DNA of 9,260 nt from Ignavibacteriota bacterium (GCA_003158365.1 PMIW01000217.1:8460-17719), one strand, 5' to 3'; positions 1 through 7,498 are shown, numbered from the stretch's first letter. A program made the numbers and translations. Notes: generated by a model not told the origin, from the sequence alone.

Positions 1-842
1 GTAAAATTATTTACGGTACTTATCAGAGAATCATTTGAAAATATTTCGAAATTATTATCCTCACCCGGTTTACAGTTCCTTATAATTCTCATAACACTTG
101 TAATATTTTCCACGCATTCATCATATTGGGCTTTACTCGGGGCCTGAATTGCAATATTTATGGATTTATCCGCCTTGCCGTAAATTTCCTGCATTCTTGT
201 AATTGGTATAAGAGCAAATCCATCCTGATTCTGTCCAAAACTTTCTCCTTTAGCATCGAGAATACCAATCACCGTAAACTCATTTCCATCCAGTGTAACT
301 TTTTTTCCGATAGGATTATCTTTAGGATAAAGTTTATTGACCACTTCCATTCCGATTACAGTTACATTGGCAGATGTATTCAGTTCATTTTCCGAAAAAA
401 ATCTTCCCTCCTTTACGGTATAATTATTGCAGGGCAGAAAATCCATATTTGTCCCGCACAACTGCATATTAGGGTTGGTAGATAATTTATCATTTTTAAA
501 GGTTTTTGTACCTTTCCAGTATTCAAGTGAAATATATCTGTAGACAGTGGCTTTTTCGATTAATCTCATGCCCTGGTCATAAGTAATATCAGGCCTGTTC
601 CTGTATTTAGCCATGGCGCCCGGTCCTCCGAACTGCATTGCAGGGAATTTCTGAACCTGGAAAGTATTGCTGCCAAGCTGGCTGAGACCGCCTTCTATGC
701 CTGCCTGCAGGGCATCGAGCAGGGTCATGATTGCTATGATGGAAAAAACACCGATAGTAATTCCAGCAAGCGTAAGAATTGCTCTCAGCTTATTGCTTCG
801 AATCGTATCAATTGACAATTTTATTGTTTCTGAAAAAACCAT
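1..842 (-). CDS. MacB-type ABC transporter permease (second permease of the operon), C-terminus missing
   Basis: The frame opens with ATG at 842-840 and stays open for 280 codons to the left edge, so the C-terminal FtsX domain is outside the window. Residues 14-45 hold the N-terminal cytoplasmic stretch and first membrane helix (RSNKLRAILTLAGITIGVF), the usual start of MacB_PCD permeases. Residues about 46-280 are the periplasmic domain, with family-like pieces such as EGRFFSENE (145-153) and NPIGKKV (176-182). It lies 20 nt after the stop of the other permease and is clearly its paralogue: both have VQKF and a RNRxDIT segment. The periplasmic domain holds four cysteines (129, 138, 243, 257), whereas the paralogue has none there. 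By analogy with MacB and LolCE it should couple ATP hydrolysis in the cytoplasm to conformational change in the periplasm. The substrate is unknown. The family call is firm; the exact role is inferred. Confidence 0.9.
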   Translation of the reverse strand, partial: MVFSETIKLSIDTIRSNKLRAILTLAGITIGVFSIIAIMTLLDALQAGIEGGLSQLGSNTFQVQKFPAMQFGGPGAMAKYRNRPDITYDQGMRLIEKATVYRYISLEYWKGTKTFKNDKLSTNPNMQLCGTNMDFLPCNNYTVKEGRFFSENELNTSANVTVIGMEVVNKLYPKDNPIGKKVTLDGNEFTVIGILDAKGESFGQNQDGFALIPITRMQEIYGKADKSINIAIQAPSKAQYDECVENITSVMRIIRNCKPGEDNNFEIFSNDSLISTVNNF

Positions 843-862
843 AATTTTATTTTTCTTTAATC

Positions 863-2089
863 TTATTCATATCTTAACGAATCAACAGGGTCCATTTTCG
901 CGGCATTATAAGCCGGGAAGAAACCTGCAAGTACACCGAAAAGCAACGATATAAAAAGTCCAAGGAACACCACCCACAGGGGCATAGATGTAGGAAGAAC
1001 CGTAGCATCTATAATCAGGCTGATAGGAAAAGCTATCGAAAGCCCGATAACGCCGCCGAACAGACATATTATCGATGACTCAATAAGAAACTGCATAAGA
1101 ATAGTTCTTTTTCTTGCACCGATTGCCTTCCTTATACCTATTTCCTTTGTTCTCTCTTTAACCGATACAAACATAATATTTGCAATTCCAACGGAACCTA
1201 CAATCAGAGATAACGAGGTAATCAGCAATCCGATAACCTTAATCAATGAAGTAAGTGATTCATAAGTTTCCCTGAATGCAGACTGATTATTAATTCCAAA
1301 ATCATCCTTGCCGCCGAGGGGCACTTTTCTTGTTTTTCTCATTATCGAAGCAACTTCTTCTCTAGTTTCATCAAGTGCTTTTATATCTTTAGCTTTAACA
1401 TTAATAGACAGGCTTCTTTTTGTTCCGAACAGTTTAAAAAATTTCTCAATTGGAATTATCACCCTGTTATCGAGACTGACCAACCCGAGCAGGCTTCCCT
1501 GCTTCTCAATTACACCGATAACTCTAAATGTATAAGAACCGACTTTTATATCCTGACCTATCGGGTTTGAATTTGGGAAGAAAGCATTTCTTACATCCAT
1601 TCCGATTGCAGCAACGGGATAGCCGCCTTCGGATTCTTTTGAGGAAAAAAATCTTCCGTCGTCCATATTTACTCCGAGAGTTCTCTGGTAATCATCCGTG
1701 GTACCGATAACAAAAACGTTTTCGAGATTTAAATTACCATACTGAAGAGTCTGCATGGAACCAGCAGACGGAGAGACAGCATCGGCAGTCTGAGAATATT
1801 TTTTCAGGAATTCATAATTCTGCATCGTAATATCTTTCCTGTTCCTGTAATATTCAAAATCTTCCCTTCCGAACCATTCGAATTTCTGCACGTACAGAAC
1901 ATCGGCGCCGACAGAGGCAATGCTTTTTTCAAAAGCATTGTTAATTCCCTCGATAGCGGTCTGCATCAGAGTAACAGCGGTAATACCGATAACGATACCG
2001 AGAGTAGCCAGCATTGACCTCATTTTATGGGCAGTGATAGCCTGGTATGCTATTATTATGCTTTCTTTTATTTCAATAAATAAATTCAT
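863..2089 (-). CDS. MacB-type ABC transporter permease (first permease of the operon), 408 aa
   Basis: This inner-membrane permease has the full MacB/FtsX layout. TM1 is at about residues 22-46, followed by a large periplasmic domain (about 47-282), then TM2 (about 283-306), TM3 (about 338-360) and TM4 (about 371-393). The cytoplasmic loop after TM2 carries the family hallmark VKERTKEIGIRKAIGARK (310-327), which contacts the ATPase. The C-terminus ends MDPVDSLRYE, matching the usual P-x-x-x-LRYE ending. I chose ATG at 2089, 4 nt after the ATPase stop. The frame also extends upstream to a TTG at 2119, but those ten residues overlap the ATPase gene and precede the usual family start. Unlike E. 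coli MacB, the protein has no fused ATPase domain; the ATPase is the separate gene just upstream. It probably pairs with the second permease downstream. Substrate unknown. Confidence 0.93.
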   Translation of the reverse strand: MNLFIEIKESIIIAYQAITAHKMRSMLATLGIVIGITAVTLMQTAIEGINNAFEKSIASVGADVLYVQKFEWFGREDFEYYRNRKDITMQNYEFLKKYSQTADAVSPSAGSMQTLQYGNLNLENVFVIGTTDDYQRTLGVNMDDGRFFSSKESEGGYPVAAIGMDVRNAFFPNSNPIGQDIKVGSYTFRVIGVIEKQGSLLGLVSLDNRVIIPIEKFFKLFGTKRSLSINVKAKDIKALDETREEVASIMRKTRKVPLGGKDDFGINNQSAFRETYESLTSLIKVIGLLITSLSLIVGSVGIANIMFVSVKERTKEIGIRKAIGARKRTILMQFLIESSIICLFGGVIGLSIAFPISLIIDATVLPTSMPLWVVFLGLFISLLFGVLAGFFPAYNAAKMDPVDSLRYE

Positions 2090-2093
2090 CTGT

Positions 2094-2780
2094 CTAATTT
2101 GACATTTTGTCGGATTCAATCATGCCATCGCGAATTTTTACAATTCGCGTTGCATGTTTTGCAATATCCTCTTCGTGAGTAACGATGATAATTGTATTAC
2201 CTTTCAGGTTCAGTTCTTTTATAAGCGCCATAATTTCCTCGCCGGTTTTAGTATCAAGATTTCCCGTGGGTTCATCTGCAAGTATAATCGAAGGATTATT
2301 AATAAGCGCTCTTGCAACCGCTACTCTTTGTCTTTGTCCGCCTGATAATTCATTTGGTTTATGGGTCATGCGGTCGGCAAGTCCGACATTGACCAGAGCA
2401 TCTTCGGCTCTTTTCAGTCTTTCATGTCTTGATAATCCCGAATAAATCAAAGGCAACTCCACGTTATGCAGGGCATTGCTTCTCGGAAGAAGGTTAAATG
2501 TCTGGAAAACAAATCCGATTTCCCTGTTTCTTATTTCGGCAAGTTCATCATCGTCCATTTCGTGAACATCTTTTCCGTTCAGAATATAATCACCTGACGT
2601 TGGTGTATCCAGGCATCCGATAATATTCATCAAGGTTGATTTTCCCGAGCCCGACGGTCCCATTATTGCAACATATTCATTTTTTTCGATTGCAAGATTA
2701 ACTCCCCTGAGAGCATACAATTTTTCTTCACCCATTTCATAGAGCTTTGTAATATTTCTAATTTCAATAAGGTTGCTCAT
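2094..2780 (-). CDS. ABC transporter ATP-binding protein, MacB/LolD type, 228 aa
   Basis: This is a complete nucleotide-binding subunit with every expected motif: Walker A GPSGSGKST (41-49), Q-loop Gln93 in VFQTFNLLP, signature LSGGQ (145-149), Walker B IILADE with catalytic Glu170, D-loop GNLDT (173-177) and switch His202 in VTHEE. The VFQTFNLLP and LADEPTGNLDT wording is typical of the MacB/LolD/FtsE class, which drives permeases that act on periplasmic or membrane-embedded substrates rather than moving solutes across the bilayer. Length fits a stand-alone LolD-like subunit. Its ATG overlaps the adaptor stop by one base (TAATG), pointing to translational coupling. The next gene, a permease, starts 4 nt after its stop. 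It is inferred to energise both permeases, since it is the only ATPase in the visible operon. Confidence 0.96.
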   Translation of the reverse strand: MSNLIEIRNITKLYEMGEEKLYALRGVNLAIEKNEYVAIMGPSGSGKSTLMNIIGCLDTPTSGDYILNGKDVHEMDDDELAEIRNREIGFVFQTFNLLPRSNALHNVELPLIYSGLSRHERLKRAEDALVNVGLADRMTHKPNELSGGQRQRVAVARALINNPSIILADEPTGNLDTKTGEEIMALIKELNLKGNTIIIVTHEEDIAKHATRIVKIRDGMIESDKMSN

Positions 2781-4123
2781 TATTCTTTATCTTTTGTTAT
2801 TTTCTTTTTCTCATTATTTACTTTTACTTTCGTACCCTCTTCAAGGTCCTTGTTAATTGCTTTAAAACTTCCTTTTACAACTTCATCACCTTCTTTTAAT
2901 CCATCGGCAATCTCAATATAAGTATCGTTACTTATTCCGGATTTAACTTCTTTCTTTTTTGAGACTCCGTTTTCCACTAAGAAAACCACTTCTTTAGGTT
3001 TATTTTTCTTAAGAGATTTATTCTCGGTTTTAGTTGTCAGATTTTCAGGCTGGTCCTTTTTATCTTCGTTCATTTTCATCATGCCAGAGCTGTCGTCATC
3101 GCGTGTGGTAATTGACTGAATAGGAACCGCGAGAACATTTTCTTTCTTTTCAACTTCAACATCAACTGAGCAGCTCATACCCGGTCTTAAATCAAATCCT
3201 TCGTTCAGAATTCTGATTTTCACGATAAAATTAACGACTTCTTCCTGGGTTCCCGTGCCCTTTGCTGTAGCTGTATTTGCAATTTCATATACATATCCGT
3301 TAAAAATCCTGTTCGGGAAAGCATCTACCTGAATTCTTGCAGTATCGCCAATATTAATAAGAGTAACATCTGTTTCGCTCACTTCGACCTGTGCTTCCAT
3401 TTTTGATAAATCGGAGACAGTCATAATCTGGCTGCCAAGATTAAAGCTTGTACCAAGAACCTTTTCGCCTTGTTCATTATTAAGCTGGGTAACCGTTCCG
3501 GACATCGGGGAATATATGGTGGTTTTCGACAAATCATATTCCACAGAAGATAAAGACGCTTTCTGCTGGTTAATCTGCGCCCTGACAGTATTCATCTGTG
3601 CTAAAGTCCCGTCAACATTTGCCTGAGCAGTTTCGAGGTCGCTCGAAGAAGCAAGTCCTTTGTTAAACAGCTCTTTAATCCTTGCAAGGTCAAGCTGAAG
3701 TTTTTTCAGATTGACTTCCTGAGCTTTTAGATTACTTTCCTGAACTTTTACTCCTGCATTCTGTTGTTTTAACTGCGGATAATATGCGTCAGGCCTTATC
3801 TTCACGAGTAAATCGCCTTTTTTAACCTCATCGCCTTCCTTAAACGGCAGTTCCACGAGTTCACCGCTGACCTCAGCGCTGATATTTACTTTTGTTTCAG
3901 ACTGGATTTTTCCGGTTGCAGTAACCACCTGGGTTATATTCTGCCTGCTTACTTTTTCAGTCTGTACTTCTATAATTTTCTCTTTCTTGCTCGATATGAC
4001 AACCGAAACTACGATAAGCAGCACCACTGCTGAAACAATAATCCAAAGAATTTTTTTCTTTTTTGCTTTTTTCTTTTTTGCGTTAGACAATACCGGTTTT
4101 GCTATAACTTGTTCTTCTGACAT
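2780..4123 (-). CDS. MacA/HlyD-family periplasmic adaptor (membrane fusion protein), 447 aa
   Basis: The adaptor bridges the inner-membrane permease and the outer-membrane channel. A short Lys-rich cytoplasmic tail (KKKKAKKKK, 16-24) precedes one membrane anchor (about 25-44), so it is membrane-tethered rather than secreted. Then come half of a lipoyl domain (about 78-111, with VSGELVELPFKEGDEVKKGD), a Gln/Leu-rich coiled-coil hairpin (about 112-200), the second lipoyl half (about 201-240, SPMSGTVTQL), a beta-barrel (about 241-325, with LRPGMSCSVDV) and a membrane-proximal domain ending in GLKEGDEVV. The order is that of MacA. An unusual hydrophilic Lys/Asp-rich stretch (about 341-377) interrupts the region between barrel and membrane-proximal domain. 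The gene begins 11 nt after the TolC-like gene and ends in a TAATG junction with the ATPase gene. No Shine-Dalgarno sequence is visible. Family call is secure; substrate is not. Confidence 0.94.
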   Translation of the reverse strand: MSEEQVIAKPVLSNAKKKKAKKKKILWIIVSAVVLLIVVSVVISSKKEKIIEVQTEKVSRQNITQVVTATGKIQSETKVNISAEVSGELVELPFKEGDEVKKGDLLVKIRPDAYYPQLKQQNAGVKVQESNLKAQEVNLKKLQLDLARIKELFNKGLASSSDLETAQANVDGTLAQMNTVRAQINQQKASLSSVEYDLSKTTIYSPMSGTVTQLNNEQGEKVLGTSFNLGSQIMTVSDLSKMEAQVEVSETDVTLINIGDTARIQVDAFPNRIFNGYVYEIANTATAKGTGTQEEVVNFIVKIRILNEGFDLRPGMSCSVDVEVEKKENVLAVPIQSITTRDDDSSGMMKMNEDKKDQPENLTTKTENKSLKKNKPKEVVFLVENGVSKKKEVKSGISNDTYIEIADGLKEGDEVVKGSFKAINKDLEEGTKVKVNNEKKKITKDKE

Positions 4124-4134
4124 ATAATATAAGT

Positions 4135-5478
4135 TTAATAATTTAATTGACCCGAAAGGTATTCAATTTCTTTCTTTGCAAATAAAAAGTTGTAAATAGA
4201 ATTAATTCTGCTGATATACAGATTGTTCAAATTAATTTCTGCTGTTTGAACGTCGAGCAAAGTTCCGAATCCAATCCTGAAATTTTCTTCCGATAAAATT
4301 TTATCCTGCTCTGCTGATTTAATATTCCTGTCAAGTATTTCAATCTGTTTGTAGGCTGTTTCAAGGTCGATTGTTGCTTTTTTAATATCGCTTTTGATTT
4401 GCTGTTCCAGTTTATTTAAATCTTCATTTTTTTGTTTTATATTTACTTCAGCAATCTGCCTGTTAATATCAAATTTATTTCCCTGAAATAAATAATAATT
4501 TAATGACAATCCTATTGTAAAAGTTCTCGAATCAAGTACATTTTGAATTTGATTTCCGTTAACATTATAATCACCAAATGCAGTTATTGTAGGGAAATAT
4601 AAACTCTTCAATGCAAGGCTCAGTCTGGTCTGATCGATTTTAATATCCTGAATTGCGCTCTTGTAGTCGTATCTTCCTGCGACGGCATTTTTCACCAAAG
4701 CATCCACGTTAGAAGATTTATCCAGTATAACTTTCAAGTCGGCAACAGTTAAATCTGCATTTATGTCTTTAGAATCGATTGCAATATCTTTATTAACATC
4801 ATCGTACATGGCAAAAAGCAAATCAATTTTCGCCTTTGATAAATCGTTTCTTGACTGCTCGAGCAATAACTCGTTTTGCGCAACAAGAACATCCTGTTTA
4901 TAAACATCCGACATTGTCTTTTTACCTACATTTACATACTGTTGGATTTTATCGAGCTGGTCTCTTGAGTTTTGAAGGTTATCTTCATTTGTTTTTACAA
5001 TTTTTTCTTTTTTTACCGCATCAAAAAATTTCTGATAGATGTTGATAACAACATCGGTTTTCAGTTTTTCATACTGAAGTTTTAAGAAGACTTCGTTTTG
5101 ATTTTCAAGGTCCACGCTCTGGTAATTTGCAAATCCGTTATAAAGCACAACCTGAGAATTTAAACCGAAATTGGCACTGTTTTGCCATGTATTCTGATCA
5201 GGTACACTATAGGGCACATTATTTATGAGCTGTGTACCCCCCCTTGAAAAATAGTTATTTCTGGAATAACTTCCCGAAAGGGATAAATTGGGATATAAAT
5301 TTCCCCTTGCAGTTTCAATATTCAATCTCTGTATAGCAAGATTATTCTGAATTTGCGAAATCGAGGGGTCTTTTTGTATTGCAAATAAAATTGCTTTTTT
5401 TAAATCGATTGATTCCTGAGAGAATGCATTTACGGAACAGAATATAACTAATAAGGCAAAGAAAAATAGTTTTTTCAT
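4135..5478 (-). CDS. TolC-like outer-membrane efflux protein, 447 aa
   Basis: This is the outer-membrane channel of the tripartite pump. Residues 1-20 form a signal peptide (MKKLFFFALLVIFCSVNAFS) with likely cleavage before Gln21. The mature protein shows two outer-membrane efflux repeats: each starts with long amphipathic helices, followed by segments of alternating hydrophobic residues typical of the beta-barrel strands (about 60-115, with YPNLSLSGSYS; and about 294-332, with YFPTITAFGDY). The second repeat carries the well-known RIGFGTLLDVQTAEINL segment (401-417), matching the TolC-family pattern RxGxGTxxDVxxAE. Length is normal for the family. There is no lipobox, so it is not an OprM-type lipoprotein. 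It is the first gene of the operon, 11 nt before the adaptor gene, and has a 167-bp AT-rich region upstream where the operon promoter should lie. Confidence 0.94.
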   Translation of the reverse strand: MKKLFFFALLVIFCSVNAFSQESIDLKKAILFAIQKDPSISQIQNNLAIQRLNIETARGNLYPNLSLSGSYSRNNYFSRGGTQLINNVPYSVPDQNTWQNSANFGLNSQVVLYNGFANYQSVDLENQNEVFLKLQYEKLKTDVVINIYQKFFDAVKKEKIVKTNEDNLQNSRDQLDKIQQYVNVGKKTMSDVYKQDVLVAQNELLLEQSRNDLSKAKIDLLFAMYDDVNKDIAIDSKDINADLTVADLKVILDKSSNVDALVKNAVAGRYDYKSAIQDIKIDQTRLSLALKSLYFPTITAFGDYNVNGNQIQNVLDSRTFTIGLSLNYYLFQGNKFDINRQIAEVNIKQKNEDLNKLEQQIKSDIKKATIDLETAYKQIEILDRNIKSAEQDKILSEENFRIGFGTLLDVQTAEINLNNLYISRINSIYNFLFAKKEIEYLSGQLNY

Positions 5479-5544
5479 TTTTTATATAATTGATAACTTA
5501 ATAATTTTGACGTAAAATAAGATAAATAGTTTCAATTTAAGGTA

Positions 5545-5573
5545 ATATGAAAAAATAAATATAGTTTTTCCAA
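5545..5573 (-). promoter_or_regulatory. Weak candidate promoter for the efflux operon
   Basis: On the minus strand, a TTGGAA box (5573-5568) is followed after 17 nt by TCATAT (5550-5545). This resembles a degenerate -35/-10 pair about 65 nt upstream of the TolC-like start. The region is so AT-rich that matches of this quality arise by chance, and FCB-group sigma factors can prefer other boxes. Its position fits; the sequence match is weak. The rest of 5479-5645 shows no other convincing site and no GC-rich terminator hairpin. Confidence 0.2.
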
Positions 5574-5645
5574 GTAAATTGGCACTTTTTAAAATATTTA
5601 TTTTTTATTACGATATCTTATATATTTATAACATAAATAACGCAA

Positions 5646-7334
5646 TTAATATTCAATAATCTGATATTTTCCGGATTTAATATCAAAATAGATAATAGGA
5701 ATATTTTTCCTTTTTATCAGTATTCTCAAAAATTTTCCGAAATTATATTTTTTCAACCCTGTAAGTCCCGAGATTCCAGCATAATTTTCCTCCTGAAAGC
5801 AAATATCAATAAAATCATTTCTTCTGAAATAAGTACCTGCTTCATGGTTAAAAAGCTCCGGTTTAACACCTTCAAACCAAAATTCAGTATAATCCGGAAT
5901 ATCTACAAGTACAACTGCTGAATCTTCATAGTTTTTACAAACAATTCCCGATTTTTTATTTTTCTCCTTTTCAATAAAACTATAATTAGCAAGAGAATTT
6001 ATTTTAATAATCCTGCTTTTACTGCCGGCAAAATCACTCAGGAAAGGGGTTCCGAACATTGCGGAAATATCATTTATCAGCAGTATTTCAGGACTGTCCG
6101 ATTTAGATTTGATTAATTCGGTCAGTTGTTCCGCACATTTCATTTTATTTTTATAGACTTCAATCTCATCCGAATTCAGTAATCTCGAAAAAAATAAAAT
6201 ACCGGATATGAAGATGCAAATTACGAAAATGGAATATATAACTCTTCTGATAATTGATTTACTATTTAGAATTAAATAAAAAACAACGGGAATAAGGAAC
6301 AGATGGAATGTATACCCGAATCTTCCAGACAGACCGAAGAATATCAGTAAAATAACAGACGCAAGAATCCAGGAAAGATATATTTTATATTCTTCATTTT
6401 TATTTTTGTATTCTTTAAAACTGTCGATAATAAAAAATAAAGTAAAAGCCAGATTGAATACAACAGCAATTATTATATATAAAACCGAACTGCCGTTTAT
6501 TAAATCCCCTTCGGGAATACCAGTCGGCCATAAAATAATCCCCCTGAAAATACTAACGGCATATATTTTCAGAATTGATATGCTGCCTGTATTTACACCG
6601 GCAGATATATCAACATCGACTAATTTTTTATAAATAAACCATATTAAAATAACCGAAGATGCGATAAATAAATATTTTATAAACTTCTCTTTATTTATAA
6701 AATATAAAGTAACGGCAACAGCTAACGGAATCAGCAATGATGTTTCTTTTGTAAGCAAAGCAACAAAAGTAAGCAGGAATGCAAAGTAACTTTTATTTTT
6801 CATTGCTGAAATAAATGAGAAGAATATTATTACCGATACAAATGCGTCTAATACAAACGAAGAATAAAAGAAATAGTCCCTGTTCATTACAGCAGATGTA
6901 AAGAAGAAGGTGAAAGCAGCTAAAAATGAGAATATTTTATTTATCTTAAAATATTTATTGCACAGATAATAAACAATCACGGTGCCAGTTGAATGAACGA
7001 AGATATTAAAATATAAATATAAGTTAAAACTTTTACCAAAGATTAAACTGTTTATATAAATTATAATATTAGCAACGGGCCTGATTATCTCTTTTGAATG
7101 TAGACTCCATTCGGGATAGACCCTGAAATAATCCGCATATCCTTCCGTAAACCAGCTACCCGGATTCAAAGCTTTGAAAAAACCCGTGGAGTTGACCAGC
7201 AAAGATATATCATCACCCGTAGGAAAATAATTACCTGTAATATAATTCAGCAGAACAGATAAGGACAGGAAAGAGAATGCGAATATTACAATTTCATTAA
7301 TATACCGGCGTAAAAATATTTTAATATTGTACAA
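5646..7334 (-). CDS. Polytopic membrane protein, probable GT-C fold glycosyltransferase, 562 aa
   Basis: The first ~385 residues are a run of roughly ten hydrophobic segments. The rest (about 390-562) looks soluble. After the first helix comes TGDD (39-42), an acidic pair in the first external loop where GT-C glycosyltransferases keep their catalytic Asp. Other GT-C-like pieces are EIIRPVANIIIYINSLIFG (82-100, resembling the RP...LFG segment), His114 in the next helix, and LLTKETSLLIP (193-203), the common K-E loop. If correct, it would transfer a sugar from a polyprenyl-phosphate donor on the periplasmic side; acceptor and sugar are unknown. The start is a TTG at 7334-7332: the frame continues upstream to a TAG at 7364-7362 without any ATG or GTG, and the next internal Met is residue 150. 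It lies upstream of the efflux operon in the same direction, 167 bp away, and is probably a separate unit. The membrane topology is firm; the enzymatic class is moderately supported. Confidence 0.72.
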   Translation of the reverse strand: MYNIKIFLRRYINEIVIFAFSFLSLSVLLNYITGNYFPTGDDISLLVNSTGFFKALNPGSWFTEGYADYFRVYPEWSLHSKEIIRPVANIIIYINSLIFGKSFNLYLYFNIFVHSTGTVIVYYLCNKYFKINKIFSFLAAFTFFFTSAVMNRDYFFYSSFVLDAFVSVIIFFSFISAMKNKSYFAFLLTFVALLTKETSLLIPLAVAVTLYFINKEKFIKYLFIASSVILIWFIYKKLVDVDISAGVNTGSISILKIYAVSIFRGIILWPTGIPEGDLINGSSVLYIIIAVVFNLAFTLFFIIDSFKEYKNKNEEYKIYLSWILASVILLIFFGLSGRFGYTFHLFLIPVVFYLILNSKSIIRRVIYSIFVICIFISGILFFSRLLNSDEIEVYKNKMKCAEQLTELIKSKSDSPEILLINDISAMFGTPFLSDFAGSKSRIIKINSLANYSFIEKEKNKKSGIVCKNYEDSAVVLVDIPDYTEFWFEGVKPELFNHEAGTYFRRNDFIDICFQEENYAGISGLTGLKKYNFGKFLRILIKRKNIPIIYFDIKSGKYQIIEY

Positions 7335-7358
7335 ATTATTTATGCAAATTGAATGATT

Positions 7359-7387
7359 AAACTATTTACATTTTATAAATTTATCAA
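7359..7387 (-). promoter_or_regulatory. Weak candidate promoter for the membrane glycosyltransferase-like gene
   Basis: On the minus strand, TTGATA (7387-7382) is followed after 17 nt by TAGTTT (7364-7359). The -35 match is fair and the -10 match poor. It would place transcription start some 15-20 nt before the TTG codon at 7334. Position is sensible; AT-rich background makes it uncertain. Confidence 0.18.
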
Positions 7388-7389
7388 GT

Positions 7390-7404
7390 CATATTTATAA
7401 TATG
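7390..7404. repeat. 15-bp inverted repeat in the divergent intergenic region
   Basis: CATATT-TAT-AATATG is a perfect palindrome with 6-bp arms and a 3-nt centre. It sits between two divergently transcribed genes, a position where operators are common. The all-but-one A/T content of each arm means chance occurrence is plausible, so an operator role is only a guess. Confidence 0.35.
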
Positions 7405-7412
7405 GGATATTG

Positions 7413-7443
7413 CTGAAATTTTAATATGCCTGAAATAATATGC
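7413..7443. repeat. Abutting imperfect tandem direct repeat upstream of queD
   Basis: Two copies lie head to tail: CTGAAATTTTAATATGC (7413-7429) and CTGAAATAATATGC (7430-7443). They share CTGAAAT and AATATGC exactly; the first copy has three extra T residues between these halves. The array ends 55 nt before the queD start codon. It may be a binding site for a regulator or a simple local duplication. Seen directly; function inferred. Confidence 0.6.
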
Positions 7444-7477
7444 ATTTTTTTAACTTATTTTTTCGGAGTATTTTATT

Positions 7478-7483
7478 TATAAT
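7478..7483 (+). promoter_or_regulatory. Candidate -10 box for queD
   Basis: A perfect TATAAT lies 15 nt before the ATG of queD. The -35 position with a 17-nt spacer reads TTATTT (7455-7460), which is poor. If used, transcription would begin about 9 nt before the ATG, giving a nearly leaderless mRNA, which would fit the absence of a Shine-Dalgarno sequence. AT-rich context lowers confidence. Confidence 0.3.
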
Positions 7484-7498
7484 ATATAAAAAAATAAT

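Noticed and set aside
126..485. 119-codon open frame on the plus strand
   Set aside because: It is antisense to the periplasmic domain of the second permease, which has a clear family match. The translation shows no domain and looks like reverse-strand noise.
2090..2119. Longer N-terminus of the first permease from a TTG at 2119
   Set aside because: It would overlap the ATPase gene by 26 nt and add ten residues (beginning NPTKCQIRQ) before the conserved MNLFIEIKES start. The ATG at 2089 lies 4 nt after the ATPase stop and fits the family start.
2094..5478. Assignment as a macrolide exporter (MacAB-TolC)
   Set aside because: The family match is good, but homologous systems export peptides, lipoproteins, siderophores or toxins. 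Nothing in the sequence or neighbourhood identifies the substrate.
5479..5645. Rho-independent terminator after the membrane protein gene
   Set aside because: There are T- and A-runs (for example at 5585-5606), but no stable GC-containing hairpin precedes a T-run on the minus strand.
7335..7498. preQ1 riboswitch upstream of queD
   Set aside because: The region has no GC-containing stem followed by an A-rich tail of the preQ1-I kind, and the probable transcription start is too close to the ATG to leave room for one.
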